Below, one piece after another: positions 10,982-24,057 of a stretch of 64,000 nucleotides of DNA (within the stretch, counting starts at the first letter, position 1; each line of letters starts with the position of its first letter). The notes beneath the pieces are model-generated. The model saw nothing but the letters and a program-made list of their open reading frames with translations. It ran no database searches and was not told the origin of the DNA. The stretch is from Cokeromyces recurvatus (taxonomy: Eukaryota > Mucoromycota > Mucoromycetes > Mucorales > Mucoraceae): contig NW_026251406.1 of NCBI RefSeq assembly GCF_025118155.1, forward strand, positions 7,501-71,500, read 5' to 3'. The position numbers and the translations under genes are program-made.

Positions 10982-12938
10982 ATGTCAAACGTTGCAATAG
11001 GGGCTACTAACTTTGCCGATGATGGTAAAGATGTCATTCAACGAACTATTGAAACAAAAAGTGAAAAGCATGATCAGATAAATGAATTATATGAGATTGA
11101 TCGTACAGTTCAACACATTATAAAAGGTGGCTTCAAACGTATTGCTCTTCAATTTCCTGATGAATATTTAGCTGATGCAGCTGCTGTTGCTGAAATCCTA
11201 CGCAATCATACTAATCAGCAGATATTTGTCTTGGCAGATACATCCTATGGTAGCTGTTGTGTAGATGAAGTGGCTGCTGAACATGTCAATGCTGATTTGA
11301 TTGTTCATTATGGACGATCATGTTTAAGTCCGTAAAGTATCAAACAAGGTTTATTTATTTTATTTTTTTTTCTAAACACGATTAATCATTTCTTTTCCTT
11401 TTTTTTTAAAAGTACTTCTCGTTTACCAGTTTTATATGTATTCGGTCAACAACCACTAGATATTCAACATATTCAGACAGAATTCGAAGGATTGTTTCCT
11501 GATAGATCACAATCTATTATTATGATGTGCGATGTTGAATATTCTTACGCAATGAAAGATTTAGTTGAGAAATTATCAACAAACTACAAAAACCTTATTC
11601 CGACTATTATTCAGACTGAATCTAAATTACAACATACATTGAATGATGAGTCATCAAATAAGCCATCCCATCATGACTCCAGTAATAGCACTAATAATAA
11701 TTGTTGTGGAAAATGCAACAAAAATTTTGAGGATGAATTTGATGGGGATGAGGATGAGGATGATCATTATGATTCCTTTTTAGATCCTGCTAAACCTGCT
11801 GATATAGAAGAGTTGAAAGCAGAAAAGAAAAGGGGTGGTCGTTATTTCGAATTACCTAAAGATGTTCCTCTTGAATCATGCTCTATTTTTTTTGTGGGTG
11901 CAGAAAGTCTAACATTAACCAATATTCTAATGGTCTATAATAAATGCCCAGTAAGTACTTGGAGTTATATGCTGACTAATAATAGATTAACTTAAAAGTA
12001 TATAGCTTTACACTTATAATCCTAAATCAAAAGAAACAAGAAAGGAAACAGTGGCTGTTAATCGTATGTTGATGAAGCGTTATTTCCTTGTACAGAAAGC
12101 TAAGGACGCCAACACAATTGGTATTGTCGTAGGCACATTAGGCGTCGCTTCTTATTTAAATATCATTGATCATTTAAAGCGAATTATAAAGGCATCAGGT
12201 CGAAAGGCTTATTTCTTTGTGATGGGCAAATTAAATATAGCTAAAATGGCTAATTTTATGGAAGTAGATTGTTATGTATTAGTATCCTGTCCTGAAAACA
12301 GTTTAATTGATTCTAAGGTATAGAATTGGTATTACGTAATATATATATATTTGTATATGTATTTATGCATTTATTGCTATTTTATACGGCTTTATTAGGA
12401 ATTCTATCGACCTATCGTTACGCCTTTTGAATTAGAACTCGCTCTAGTGAAGGGAATGGAATGGACAGGGAATTATATCACAGACTTTTCAAAACTTTTA
12501 CCTCAATTACGTACAGATAACTTTACTTATGATGATGAAGAAACAGAAAACGACGATGCTGAAGATGTTTCAAGTGATGAAGAGCGTCACTTTTCTTTAG
12601 TTACTGGACAATATGTTTCAGGACCATTTAATAGTAAAGTTCACAAGAAAGGGGATGGTGAAATCATTACAAGTAAATTAACAGATTTAACACTAAGAAG
12701 TAAAGAGACCGACATATCTGTACTCCTAAATAGTACAGCAGGTTAGTAAAATAGGTGATTGATTGATTGATTGATTGATTACTCAAGTCATATGTTATAT
12801 GTGTACATAGGTGAATATCTGAAGAATAGAACATTTAGAGGTTTAGAAGCTAATATTGGACAAGATGAAGCAGCTGAAGTGCAGGAAGGCCTTTCAGGCA
12901 TTGCAAGAGGTTATGCAAAAGAAAAACAAAACTTATAA
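10982..12938 (+). CDS. DPH2: diphthamide biosynthesis protein Dph2
   Basis: Exons 10982-11331, 11413-11950, 12006-12317, 12399-12741 and 12811-12938; 556 aa. Dph2 pairs with Dph1 as an Fe-S radical-SAM-like enzyme that starts diphthamide synthesis on eEF2. Family segments are [38 protein letters not shown] with the conserved Cys of domain 1, and [20 protein letters not shown]. Domain 2 has [19 protein letters not shown]; domain 3 has [40 protein letters not shown] and [18 protein letters not shown]. The end [18 protein letters not shown] is typical. An acidic Asn/Ser-rich insertion with a CCGKC cluster (about residues 235-262) interrupts domain 2; similar low-complexity inserts are common in fungal Dph2. 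The last exon ends 45 bp from the DIS3 stop (convergent). Confidence 0.93.
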
Positions 12939-12983
12939 ACAAACAAACAAAAAAAAAAGTTTATTTTCGATAATAATAAAAGC

Positions 12984-13586
12984 TTATGTTGTTTTTGATT
13001 TCTTTGTTACTTGTTCATTAATTACATGGTCATCTATAATTATTGTTCTCTTGTTGGTCGTAGTAGGGGTAGACTTGACACTGATGCCCTCCACATAAGG
13101 CTCAACCAATTTCATATTCATCTTTTGTCTCATACCATCAATATCTCCCTCTACAGTAATCTCTATCTTCACTGTGTCAAATGTTTTCAACATAATATCA
13201 CCAGCGACAAGACTTTTAGCTTCTTCATCATATACAAAGGGTGATGATTTATTATTATTGTCTGTCACATAGACAATGGATTCCAAACCATATTTGGGAA
13301 CCAGTACAAGAATACCATTCTTGAGAATACGAAGGATACGTGCTTCTTCAACTTCAACTTTGTTTCTAAAATAAAGACTTGTAAATAATTCCACTGAACT
13401 ACGACTTGCTTGTTGCGCCATTCGATTACGGAAATTAAGGTTATCACAAAGTTCTTTCATCTTTGTAGTATCAATTAATTCTTGTCCATAAACAAGGTCT
13501 GAATCGATACATGCCTGTAATAAACGATGAACGACAATATCTATAAAAAGCGCACATATAAACACATGTATCCGGTTACACTCGTA

Positions 13587-13629
<43 letters not shown>

Positions 13630-16600
13630 CCTGCATAACGACGAATAGGTGATGTAAAATGTGTATAAATTGGACTTGCTAAACCATAATGTTTAAAATC
13701 GGATTCAGCCTCTGTACCTGAACAAAAATATTGAGCTTGCATCATACAACGTGTGGTCATGATACGAACCAATTTATTAAAATAAGGATCACCAGGTATC
13801 TAAATTATTTCAATTAGTAGACTGTTTTTTGATTAAAATAAATAAATATATATGTATGAATGTGTATACATACCACAGCTTCATCTAAAGAATCTGCTAA
13901 AGCCTTAGATGATTCAATATTCAAAATTAATCCCTTTTCAGCCAGCACTTTACGTAATGTATCAAAGTTATTTGAAGGTGGTGCTTGATGTTTACGTAAC
14001 ATGGCAGAACTGGGGAATTTACTATAAATCTTTTTCGCCACTGAAATATTGGCTAATAGCATGAATTCTTCGACAAGAGCATTGGTTTCTTTAAGTTCTT
14101 TCATTTCAACATCTACGGGGTCTTGTGAATCATTTTCAAGGTTGAAGCGGACTTCAGGAGATGAAAGAGTTAAGGCACCATTATCCATACGTTTCTTTCG
14201 GAAAATTTTTGCAAACTTGTTCAAAGTACGAATACCCTTTGTAACACTGTCTTGCATACGTTCATCATCAATACGGGTTTGTGCTTCATCGTAGGTGAAT
14301 GAATGTTTGGAACGAATAACACTTTTTGTAAATTCAGTATTGACTATTTCTGCATCCTCTGTCATTTCCTATGTTAAAGATATAAGTATACTACTGATAG
14401 GCTCCTTTTCATGTTTGTGGCTATTTACCCAAATACAAGAAAATGCTAGACGATCTACATTTGATCGTAATGAACATAAGTCTAAAAAAGATAAATTTAT
14501 GTCAGAATATAGAGATAGATGGAATTATATAGTGCTTTTCTTCACTTACTGGTACCCAAAAGTGATGGTAACATATCAATACGTTTATCTACTAAATAAA
14601 CAGATGTACCTCGATTAGCAGCTTCTTTATCCATAGCCATACCAGGCTTAACAAAGTAAGTAACATCGGCAATATCTATCATATACAGAAATAGTTAAAA
14701 TATAAAATCATAACTCTACTAATATCCAATATACTTTACGAACACCTACTTCCCAATTTCCATTAGGAAGAAGTCGTGCATGAAGTGCATCATCAATATC
14801 TGTACATCCAGGTGGATCAATACTGCAAATATCCAAATTTCTAAAATCACGTCGATTTTCATCCTTGAGATGTTTTTCTTGAACAATCCATTCATCACCT
14901 TCTACTGGTAAATCAGCTAGTACACTCTTTGAGAATTCCTGATAAGGTACATCATGCTCCAATAGTAAAACTTCTGTTTCTGTTTCTCTATCACCAGAAG
15001 AGCCTAATGTTTTCACAAAATGGCCCATAGGGAATCTATACATAAAGTGTCAATATACATACATACATATAAATATATATATATATATATATATTTTATG
15101 ATAAACTTTACGATGAAGTAGTTGGCCAACTATCAATAGAAACGACGATACGTTTACCAACCAAAGTACTTGCTTGTGATGTTCTAATTCGAATAGGTGG
15201 GATACGTTTATCCATAGCACGAAAGAGTACACTAACTGTCCTGTTAGCGATTGTTTCAGAGGGTACTGTCTTTTTAACAATAAAACCACAGTAACTATAT
15301 AATATCAAATAAGTATAAACATAGATTATTTGCTTTATATGTATATATATATATATATAAAACCTACGGTCTCCATTTCTTTCGAATAATGCCTACAACT
15401 TTAGCTGTAGGCTCAGCCTCACTTGTATCTTCATTTAGATCTGTCATTTTAGTATCTTCATCTTCTTCACCAAACAATTTCTCTTCTTCATCATCTTCTT
15501 CTTCAACAGCTATTGAGGCACCTCGTTTCCATTCACTTTTTGGTAAGAGTTGAACAGCAACAACATCACCCTGAATAGCTCGATTGAAATTTTTACGACC
15601 TAAAATATAAATGGTTTTCGTTTCTCCTTCTACTTCACCCACAACAGTGGCCTATTTTTTGTTAAGAAAAATAAAAAAAGGTAATAAGTATAAGAATAAC
15701 TAGTGAAAAAATAAAATAAAATAAAAAATACACACCTCATGTACATTATGTGTACTGATATTAAAGTTGGCTTGAATAAGAGTGCCTTTTTTAATACCAT
15801 TTTGAATCAATGCGGGTGACATGTGTTCTTCATAAACGATACTTTCGCCTGACTGAGCTGCTTTAGGAGCTGATAACATGTCCATTAATTCAGGTGTATC
15901 CTTCATACTTTCAACATAATCAGCAACTATCAAAACCAACATAATAAGTTATATATACAACAAATAACCCTTTTCAGCTTTACCTGAACTGGACTTAAGA
16001 CCCATAGCAGCAGCCTTTTCTCTGTTACCACGATCATCTGTCAACATGATCACATCAATGCTTGATCCAACTGACTTTAAATGATCCGCATACCATTTAG
16101 TAGACACACGAATAGCTTTTTTTTTTTTTTTTTTAAAAAAAAAATAATTAATTTACCAGGTAATATTTGCTTTATATGTTAAAATACCTCTATCATTTCT
16201 ATCATTAGGAGTTTCTCCTTTTAATTTTTCAATAAAAGTATCACTGTATATAACAAATTAATAAAAACTAATCATTTTTATATATATAAAAGTCAATTTA
16301 CCGTTGATGTTCATTAGCAAACATGTAAAATCGCTTATTCTTATCAGCTAAAATAGCATTTAATCTATTGTAAACAGGAAGACTCAAATGACGTACTTCT
16401 TCTTTAACTGTTTGTAGAACAATAACATCCTTAATGGCAGGATGCTCCATGATATCAAGCTATACAATAGTAACATGCATTAGTTTCGAAAATAAAACCT
16501 TTGAATTAAATTTATTTACTTGACTAATGAAAACATTGGTATCAGGAATAAGATAATGAGGCTTAAATTTCGTAGTCGATTTAGGCTCGTCGGATAATAT

Positions 16601-16735
16601 AGGAGGTGATGTTTTGTTGCAATTATTACAAGCTATCGATGAACAAGGGATATCATCACGAAGGTAATGTTCTTTCACAACTTTAACAACGTTTCCTTTA
16701 CGTGTACGCTTTACAAATGATTTTGAACGAAGCAT
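12984..16735 (-). CDS. DIS3: exosome catalytic subunit Dis3/Rrp44 (PIN + RNase II)
   Basis: Thirteen exons on the minus strand: 16735-16520, 16459-16302, 16243-16188, 16115-15984, 15926-15736, 15651-15368, 15294-15112, 15035-14740, 14675-14550, 14481-14429, 14368-13874, 13799-13631 and 13540-12984; 971 aa, near the family length. Dis3 gives the RNA exosome its 3'-5' exonuclease and its endonuclease activity. The N-terminus has the CR3 cysteines (C-x4-C-x2-C after HYLRDDIP) and the PIN start [12 protein letters not shown] with the first catalytic Asp. Cold-shock domains follow ([20 protein letters not shown]). The RNB active site is [18 protein letters not shown] with its Asp cluster; later segments are [28 protein letters not shown] and [18 protein letters not shown]. 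The C-terminus is an S1-like barrel with a Lys/Thr-rich tail. No broken frame was found. Confidence 0.96.
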
Positions 16736-16951
16736 TTATTCTCAACACAAAAAAGATCTGTAAGATCTGTTTTTTTTTTTTAAAAAAAAAAGCAAAATAA
16801 AAACATTTTTTTTGTGTAAAAACTGTCACGGATTGAACTTATGATTACATAATAAGTTTATTTTTTTTTTTTTTTACAAAAGCCAATTTTTCTTTTTTCT
16901 TTTTTTTTTTTTTTTAAAAAAAACATATAGAAATACAAATATACAATGCAA

Positions 16952-17792
16952 TTATTCTTCGGCAGCTGCTGATGGTGGCAAACGATCCATATCGCCTTCA
17001 GTAAATTCAGTATTCATAGCTTTAATCCAATCAATTTCTAAAGAAAAAGGTCCTTCTTGACGATCCATGATTGAGATTCCTATTGTTTTTACTTTTTCTC
17101 TATACATTTCAATTTGATCTTCTTGAACGATACCATTATTTGTTAAAATAAAATCCCTAAATGGAATCTAAACGGCACAAGCAAAGATAAATAAATTATA
17201 CAATTCATTTTTTTTTTTTTTAATTTCCTCTTACCATCACAGTCTCCCATTGACCTGGTGTACGTAAAAAGAGTCGATGTTGAAATAAGTCTGTTTTAAC
17301 AACACCATCCGTTTGTATGTTGACAAAATATTTTCGATTATCCCCTTTAACATGTAATGCCAAATATCTAAAGAGAGTTGTATCCCAACAAGGGACACCG
17401 AATAATGTCTGTGGTTTGACCTTAGTTCGAATGGCTGCATAACCACTTTGTTTAATCTCTTTATTCTCTGCAGGCAAATCAAGTGATAAATGACCATGGA
17501 AGCGGCCATGACCATCGTTGAAGTCTAAATGGGCTTCTGAAAATCCACCAATATCTTTGTCACATCCAATAGCCCATGCATCAAGATCTTTAGCAGACGT
17601 GAATGATGCCATGGGCATTTCTTTTTGCCAGCCACGAAGACCGTCCATATTTAAGGCTTTTTTTTTTTTTTTAAAAGAAAAAGTTTAACTATTTATCTTA
17701 TAAAGGGGAATACAAATGAGGAACTTGACATGTATACCTTTTAAGCTTGATTCAGCTACTTCAGTAGCAGTTTTACGAAATATTGAAAACAT
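16952..17792 (-). CDS. complex I intermediate-associated protein CIA30/NDUFAF1
   Basis: Exons on the minus strand 17792-17738, 17656-17235 and 17167-16952; 230 aa. CIA30 is a mitochondrial assembly factor that holds complex I membrane-arm intermediates. The family fold is a galactose-binding-like beta-sandwich. Supporting segments are WAIGCDKDIGGFSEAHLDF, GRFHGHLSLDLP, GYAAIRTK, DTTLFRYLALHVKGDNRKYF and the end MIPFRDFILTNNG plus IGISIMDRQEGPFSLEIDWI, all in the order seen in NDUFAF1 proteins. The first exon (MFSIFRKTATEVAESSLK) is basic and could be a presequence. The 5' neighbour on the same strand is the C2 protein, whose stop lies 87 bp upstream of this start. Together with NDUFA5 it makes two complex I genes within 9 kb. 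Confidence 0.9.
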
Positions 17793-17879
17793 AACAAAAT
17801 TTATTAATAATAAAAAAAAAGAAAGAAAAATAGGCCTGGGAGCATGTATAGAAGTTCGGAATTTTATTTGCATTAAATA

Positions 17880-19273
17880 TTAATATGGCGGATAACTATG
17901 ACTATTTTGTGATGGATAATAATTCATTGAAGGAGGAAAATATCTTACTGTATTTTGGGAGGGATGAGGCTGTTGTCTATTAGGAGGAGGAGGAGGAGGA
18001 TAACCATTAGGATCCACTAAAAATAAAGAAATAAATAAAAAATTAGACTATATAAAAATAAGATGATTTATTATGTAACTTACTAGGCCTAGGTCTTGTT
18101 ATAATAGGGGATGGAGCTGGATTGTAAGGAGCAGATAATAAAGGTCGAGATGCTGACATAGTTTGTGATGGATTAACATACATTGGTTGAGGAAAGGCTT
18201 GTGGAGGAGGAGGAGGAGGAGGAGACATCATGACAGACGGTCTATTATTTGTAATTGGCGGTTGTGGTAATGGCCTATATGGAGATTGTGATGATGATAC
18301 AACGTGTAAAGGAGGTCTACTATTATAAGATGGCTGATGCATAATAGGTCTACTAAACTGTTGTGGTGCCGGTGACATATGTTGTTGTGGTGAAGGCACA
18401 GGTCTGCCATATTGATGTGATACTGAGGACACATGTTGAGGAGGAGGAGGAGGCATGGGTCGCATTGATGGTCTGTTATAATGATTAGGTGGTCTCTGCT
18501 GCTGTTGAGGTCTACAATGTGCTCCTCCAGTACTACCAGGGGGATATTGATACCTTACTTGCTGTTGTATTGGCGGTGGTCTTGACTGATTTACCTAATG
18601 AATCCAACATGTTCAGTTTACATTACAATATATGAATATAATAAACTTTACTGCTGCATAAAATGTTAACTCTAAATAAATAACGCCCGTACTCGGTCTA
18701 TTATGAAGATTTAATGGAAAATAGTCATCATGTTCCTTATCTCTAAACACTTTTTGTAAATCAACAATCCCTTCCGCCATCAAATTGTTTGGATTGTTAT
18801 TGTCTCTATCAAATATTTGTATATGTAATTGATGATGTCCAGCTGAAACAGGTATATTTACCTTTTTTTTTTAAAAAAAAAACAAAGTTAGGTTCCATTG
18901 CTAAATGTCAAACTTCCAAGTTGTTGTTGTTGTTGTGTGTGTATATGTGTGTTTTTTTACCTGATCATCCCAGATTGGATAAAGTCCACCTCCTTCATCT
19001 GTTTTTGTTCTTTTAATGACATCTCCTACTCTAAATATACAAAAGGGACTCTGTTTACCAGGTGCCTTTACATGTACAAATTAAGAATATTTATAATGTT
19101 ATTCACCGATTAAATTACCTTATGTTGTAATTTTTCCTAGAAGAAAAAAAAAAAGGGAGAGAGGAAGTAATTTTATAAATAAAACCATATAAAATAACTT
19201 TTGATAATAAACCTACTGCCTTTAAGGCTACTACAACCAACTCGCCTGTAATAAGCGAAGGAGGATAAGCCAT
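17880..19273 (-). CDS. C2-domain protein with proline-rich tail (Inn1/Fic1-like)
   Basis: Exons on the minus strand 19273-19217, 19136-19119, 19065-18961, 18861-18652, 18594-18084 and 18016-17880; 345 aa. The second exon is an 18-nt microexon. Residues 1 to about 130 form a C2 domain: SLITGELVVVALKA is the first strand, then FCIFRVGDVIKRTKT, LYPIWDDQ, HHQLHIQIFDRDNNNPNNL with Asp residues in the loop, and STGVIYLELTFYA. The rest is proline/glutamine-rich, with PPPPP runs and several PxxP motifs, and ends PSQNSHSYPPY. A C2 domain followed by PxxP motifs is the plan of yeast Inn1 and fission-yeast Fic1, which bind SH3 proteins at the cytokinetic ring. The specific role is inferred from this plan. 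Confidence 0.75.
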
Positions 19274-20153
19274 GATTAGTGTAGATTATAAAGGAAGAAT
19301 AGAAAAAAGAAAATGAAAAAATTTTCAATCTCCCTTTTATTGTTGTTGTACCTTTTCAAAAGTCTAAATCATAGCTTTATCAAAATATGAAATCCCAGCA
19401 TAAATAATACAAATTGAAAAAAAAAAATAAAATAAAATAAAATAAAAAAAAAGAGAGAAAGAGAAAAAAATAATTGCTAATACTTTATTTTCCACTTTAG
19501 AATGATAAAATGACCGAACAAAACATTCTTCAAATAATAAGCTTGATGCTATTCATTCAAGCATATTGATTATACTTTGTATCATGAATTTAATACCGAG
19601 TGTATTTGATAGACTATATATGATAAAAGAAGCAAGTTATCTATGATCACTTATTAATCTATATATCACTGATATATTATTTTTTTTAAATACAGTGATA
19701 GTCTATAAACATAAAGAATATATTAGAAAAGAGTCAACTAGAAATAATTGTCATTATAGTCTTTTAACGTATACAGCTTTTATTAGGAGTTTGCAGATGA
19801 GAGCTTTCATTCATATGTAACTCGAGTAGTTATATATATATATATCTAAAATGACACTCTCTTTCTCTGTCTCTCTCTCTCTCTATATATATATATATAC
19901 ATATGTATATATACATTCAGATGTATAGCTATGAAGATTAAGTCAAACTATATTAGATGAGGGTTATCATATATGCATAATAATTAATTTTATTTATAGA
20001 TAAATTAGTGTTATTACTACTACTACTACTACTACATTATGTATATATGAGACAAGGTCTGTACTCCTTTTATTATTAGGGTTAATAATGTGAATTTTTA
20101 TCAAAATATATAAGAAAGTAAATTCTAATTCTATTCTAGTAATTAAATGTTAA
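19274..20153. other. intergenic, no gene seen
   Basis: Spacer between the 5' end of the C2 gene and the 3' end of the P450. It holds a TAAAA pentamer repeat (about 19425-19447), CT and TA microsatellites near 19866-19900 and a short ACT repeat near 20016-20033. No coding exon recognised. Confidence 0.5.
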
Positions 20154-21357
20154 TTATAAAAACTTGGAAATATTTTCATGTCTAGGTACTAGGCGAACAT
20201 GATAATGTTGTGGAGACCAAGTTGTAGCATGTATATCTCTTGGTAAATCTACGTTGATCTTATCTTTTATGTTTTCAATTCTAAAACAAGCTAATAACAT
20301 AGATGCAGCCATGAAAAGGGTTCGTTCAGCAAGATGAATACCGACACAGACACGACGTCCTGTAGAGAAGCTAAGATGAGGTCGATCATTCACAGATTGA
20401 CTAGATTTCATTGTCATATGTCGTTCAGGTAGAAATGCAGTTGGATTAGGATATTTCTCAGGGTTTTGATTAACAGCAGAGATGTTTAGAACTACAATGG
20501 TATCTTTTGGAATAAACCAGTTCTTATAGGTATCATCACTACTTGTAGAGTGTGGTATAGCAAAGGGTGCAGGTGGACGAAGACGGAGTGTTTCGATAAT
20601 AATGCATTGTACATAAAGAAGGTCCATTTCTATATATAAAAAAAATACAAATACAAATACAAATAAATAAACTAATTTTCATATTTATTATAAATAATAA
20701 CAAGTTTTTACCGTCACTCGCATTAGGAAGTCTGCTAAGACCCACTTTATTTTTGATCTCCTCAAAAGCTTTGTCTTGAACCTCAGGATAATTTGCTAAA
20801 TAGGCAATCATCCATTCTAAAGTAGATGCAGTCGTATCAGATCCAGCTCCAATAAAGATGGCAATAAAATTTGTAATTTGTTGATCCGTTAGTTCGCCCA
20901 GAGACAATACATCTTTAACATAGCAATCTTGTTTTCTTTTTTCTTCTTTAAACTGTTTTAAAAGTTTACCATAAAAGGCATCAATATCCCTACGAACTGC
21001 AATATATTTAGCTTTCTTGATAGGCCAAATCGTCTTGAGGATGGGGTAAAATTCACGTAGTTGTTCAGAGGGGCTCATACTGTTTGCACTTCGATCAGTG
21101 ATCATAAAGGCCTCATGAAGAACAGGATCACCAGGCTCAAAGGAACACATGTCTCCAAAGGCAATAGCAAGAATACTTGTCATGGTGTAATGTTGAATAA
21201 GATGAGTTAGCTCAACACCCTGTTTATTATTTTCAATAGAATTAGTAAGGTCTAATAAATAAGATGCAAAAGTCTGTGTACGCTCATTAAGGATAGGTTG
21301 ATATTCGTTGATTTTAGCTTTGACCAGACCCGTGTGTGCTATAGTATGTTATAAATC

Positions 21358-21398
<41 letters not shown>

Positions 21399-21894
21399 AG
21401 ATAATTATCTTTTTATATTACCAATGCGACGTAATCTTCTCCAAGTAGATCCATAAGGTAAGAATGCAAATCCTCCTCCCTCCTCTTTTATATAATATAA
21501 TGAGAAATCTTTATAAGCATATACATATATATATATATATATTTATATATTTACCTCCTCCCATTAAGTCATGAACTAATGTATCAGGCAAATTTCTTGA
21601 AGAATAAATTGTACCCTTATTGACTATTAAATCTTTAATTGCTTCCGCAGAATTTAGCACGATCCAACGTTGACTTCCAAAATAGCAAGTAAAAACAGAT
21701 CCTACTTCTTGACTCCATTTAGTAAATAACTCATGAATAGGGATTGGTTTAGACACTTGTAGTAGATGCCCTAATACAGGCAAATATCCGGGCGCTTTAG
21801 GCGGCAAATGGTCCTTTCTCTTTTGGTTTTCGAAATAAAGAACAGTAGCGAGTAACAAGGCTCCTACTGAACTTGTTAATTGTAGAAAAGTCAT
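20154..21894 (-). CDS. cytochrome P450 monooxygenase
   Basis: Exons on the minus strand 21894-21555, 21484-21422, 21338-20712 and 20629-20154; 501 aa, standard microsomal P450 length. An N-terminal membrane helix (VGALLLATVLYF) is followed by the proline-rich hinge PPKAPGYLPVLGHLL. The oxygen-binding I-helix motif is AGSDTTA, the K-helix ExxR motif is ETLRLRPPAP, the PERF-like segment is FLPERH, and the heme loop is FSTGRRVCVG with the axial Cys. TWRRLRRI is the C-helix. All signature residues are intact. Introns two and three contain long homopolymers or TA runs, including a run of about 36 A near 21361-21396. The substrate cannot be inferred. It resembles the CYP2-like fungal groups with hydrophobic aromatic or lipid substrates, but I give no CYP number. 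Confidence 0.93.
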
Positions 21895-22168
21895 TATTAT
21901 AATTTAATGTATAAGAAAAAATATTTTAAGAAGTTGGTTTTTTTTTTCATTTTTTCCTACCAGCTATTATATATGAAATTATTTTCACTTTTGTTCGACA
22001 AATTAGGCAAAAGATGGCCTCTTTCTTTACCCTCTCTCTTTCTCTCTCTCTCCCCTCCCCCCTTCAATATAGATCACTGGGTTTTAATTTCATACTTTTT
22101 TTTTCCTTTCCATATAATTTCATTATTATTTTATTATTTTTTTTTTCTCAATTCCTTCTGGACAAAAG

Positions 22169-23107
22169 ATGATTAACAGTATACCAAAAGTATTTACTCG
22201 TATTACCAATAAACAAGGTCAAGTAGTCAAACATCTTGTTGCTCTTCGAGAAAAAAAACAATATCGTCATCAAAACAAAGCTGTTGTTGTTCAAGGTCGT
22301 AAGACGATTTCTGAATTATACGACAGAGGCGTTGAAGTAAGGTCCCTTGTCGTGACAGCGAAAAAGGAACCTCAATCAGAATCAGACATCAAGTATCCAG
22401 CATCATATGTCTTGGAGCATTACGAAAAGTTTCCAGCACAAAAATATTATGTGACAGATGTAAATATTACTAGAAAAATTTTAGGAACAGCTTCTAAACC
22501 AGATAACCATGAGATCTTTGCTGAAGTGACCATCCCCGATCATGAATACGAATTAACACCTGAAATGGATCGTTTAGTAATTCTTGATGGCGTAAAGGAC
22601 CCTGGTAACTTGGGAACATTAGTTAGGACAGCACAAGCATTAGGATGGCAAAGAGGAGTGTTAACTGCAGGCACATCATGCGATCTTTTTAGTGACAAGA
22701 CAATTCGTGCCTCAAGAGCGGTGTCCTTAAACTGGCCGCATAAAATTTTAGCAAGGGGCGAATGGATGAAATTGTTAAAGGAGAAAGGATTTACGCCTGT
22801 TGTTGCTGATATGTTACCAAACGAACGTCTTGGGCTCTGGTCTCCAGAACATGGAGATGATTTGTCAAAGTTAGGACTAGGGTCAGGTGCATGGTTTTGG
22901 AATTTTCATAATAGACCCAGAGAACTACCAAAGAAGATTGCACTTATATTAACCTCAGAGCATCATGGAGCACACGGTTTCGATAGCGAACTTAAAGTAT
23001 CAGTACCCATGCATCCCTCTGTGGAGTCACTTAATGTGGCCATTGCTGGAAGTATTTTGCTGTCTGACTTGAACAGAATTATGCCTTCTAAAAATAGATC
23101 CATTTAA
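22169..23107 (+). CDS. SpoU/TrmH (SPOUT) rRNA 2'-O-methyltransferase, Mrm3-like
   Basis: Single exon of 312 aa, the only multi-domain host gene in this block without introns. The N-terminal SpoU substrate-binding domain has VVVQGRKTISELYDRGVEV. The SPOUT catalytic domain carries motif 1 (LDGVKDPGNLGTLVRTA), motif 2 (LILTSEHHGAHGF) and motif 3 (VSVPMHPSVESLNVAIAGSI), which form the trefoil-knot SAM site. Mrm3/RNMTL1 proteins methylate a guanosine of the mitochondrial large-subunit rRNA. The basic, Thr/Asn-rich N-terminus would suit mitochondrial import, but a cytosolic tRNA or rRNA target cannot be excluded. The ATG at 22169 follows a C/T-rich leader of about 150 nt that could be its 5' UTR. 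Confidence 0.88.
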   Translation: MINSIPKVFTRITNKQGQVVKHLVALREKKQYRHQNKAVVVQGRKTISELYDRGVEVRSLVVTAKKEPQSESDIKYPASYVLEHYEKFPAQKYYVTDVNITRKILGTASKPDNHEIFAEVTIPDHEYELTPEMDRLVILDGVKDPGNLGTLVRTAQALGWQRGVLTAGTSCDLFSDKTIRASRAVSLNWPHKILARGEWMKLLKEKGFTPVVADMLPNERLGLWSPEHGDDLSKLGLGSGAWFWNFHNRPRELPKKIALILTSEHHGAHGFDSELKVSVPMHPSVESLNVAIAGSILLSDLNRIMPSKNRSI

Positions 23108-23295
23108 TAAAAAAAAAAAAAGTTATTCTATTAATAAGTGTATATAAAAATATGTATAAATATATTTTTTTTTTGTTTGTTTGTTAAAAATATCTTTTCT
23201 TTTATTTTATTTTCTTTAATATATTTATTTTAAAAGGTAAAAAGGACACATGTAGAATAGTATATAAAATTTACAATTAAATAGTAGTACAGACA

Positions 23296-24024
23296 ATGGG
23301 ACGTAAGAAGATTAGAATTCAGCCTATTACTGATGATCGTAATAGACAAGTAACATTTTTAAAGAGAAAACATGGATTAATGAAGAAAGCATATGAACTT
23401 AGTGTACTCTGTAACTGCGAAATAGCACTCATTATTCTTAACAATTCAAACAATAAGCTTGTACAATATGCAAGTACTGATATTGATAAAGTACTTATGA
23501 GATATACTGAGGTATATAAAAATACATAATTGATGTATATCATGATTTCTATTGTTATATTAACAATTTATGATAGTATGATGAACCTTATGAAAGTAAG
23601 AGTAACGAAGATGTATGTATTATTTAATATATATATATATTATTGTATAAATTAATCTTTTATCTATTGTAGTTTTCAAAAGAAGAAGACCTAGTAGTGC
23701 TATCTGATCATGAAGAACAAGTCGCTGTTAAATCTCAACAAACAACAACTTCTTATCAGCCAATACTAGACTATAATAATACACAACAACATGTCATTCA
23801 GCAACGTCCATCAGTATCTATGCCTGTATATGAAATGTATCCGATGTATATGGTAATGAAAGAGAAATAAAATAAACTTGTCCCTATATGTATAATATAC
23901 TGATACTGATGGTTTTTTTTTTCTTTATAGCCCACCACCACCACTACTACTACTCCTACTAATACTACTACTACCACTAATACTAATAATAATACGAATA
24001 ATAACAATAACAATAATATTGCTG

Positions 24025-24057
<33 letters not shown>

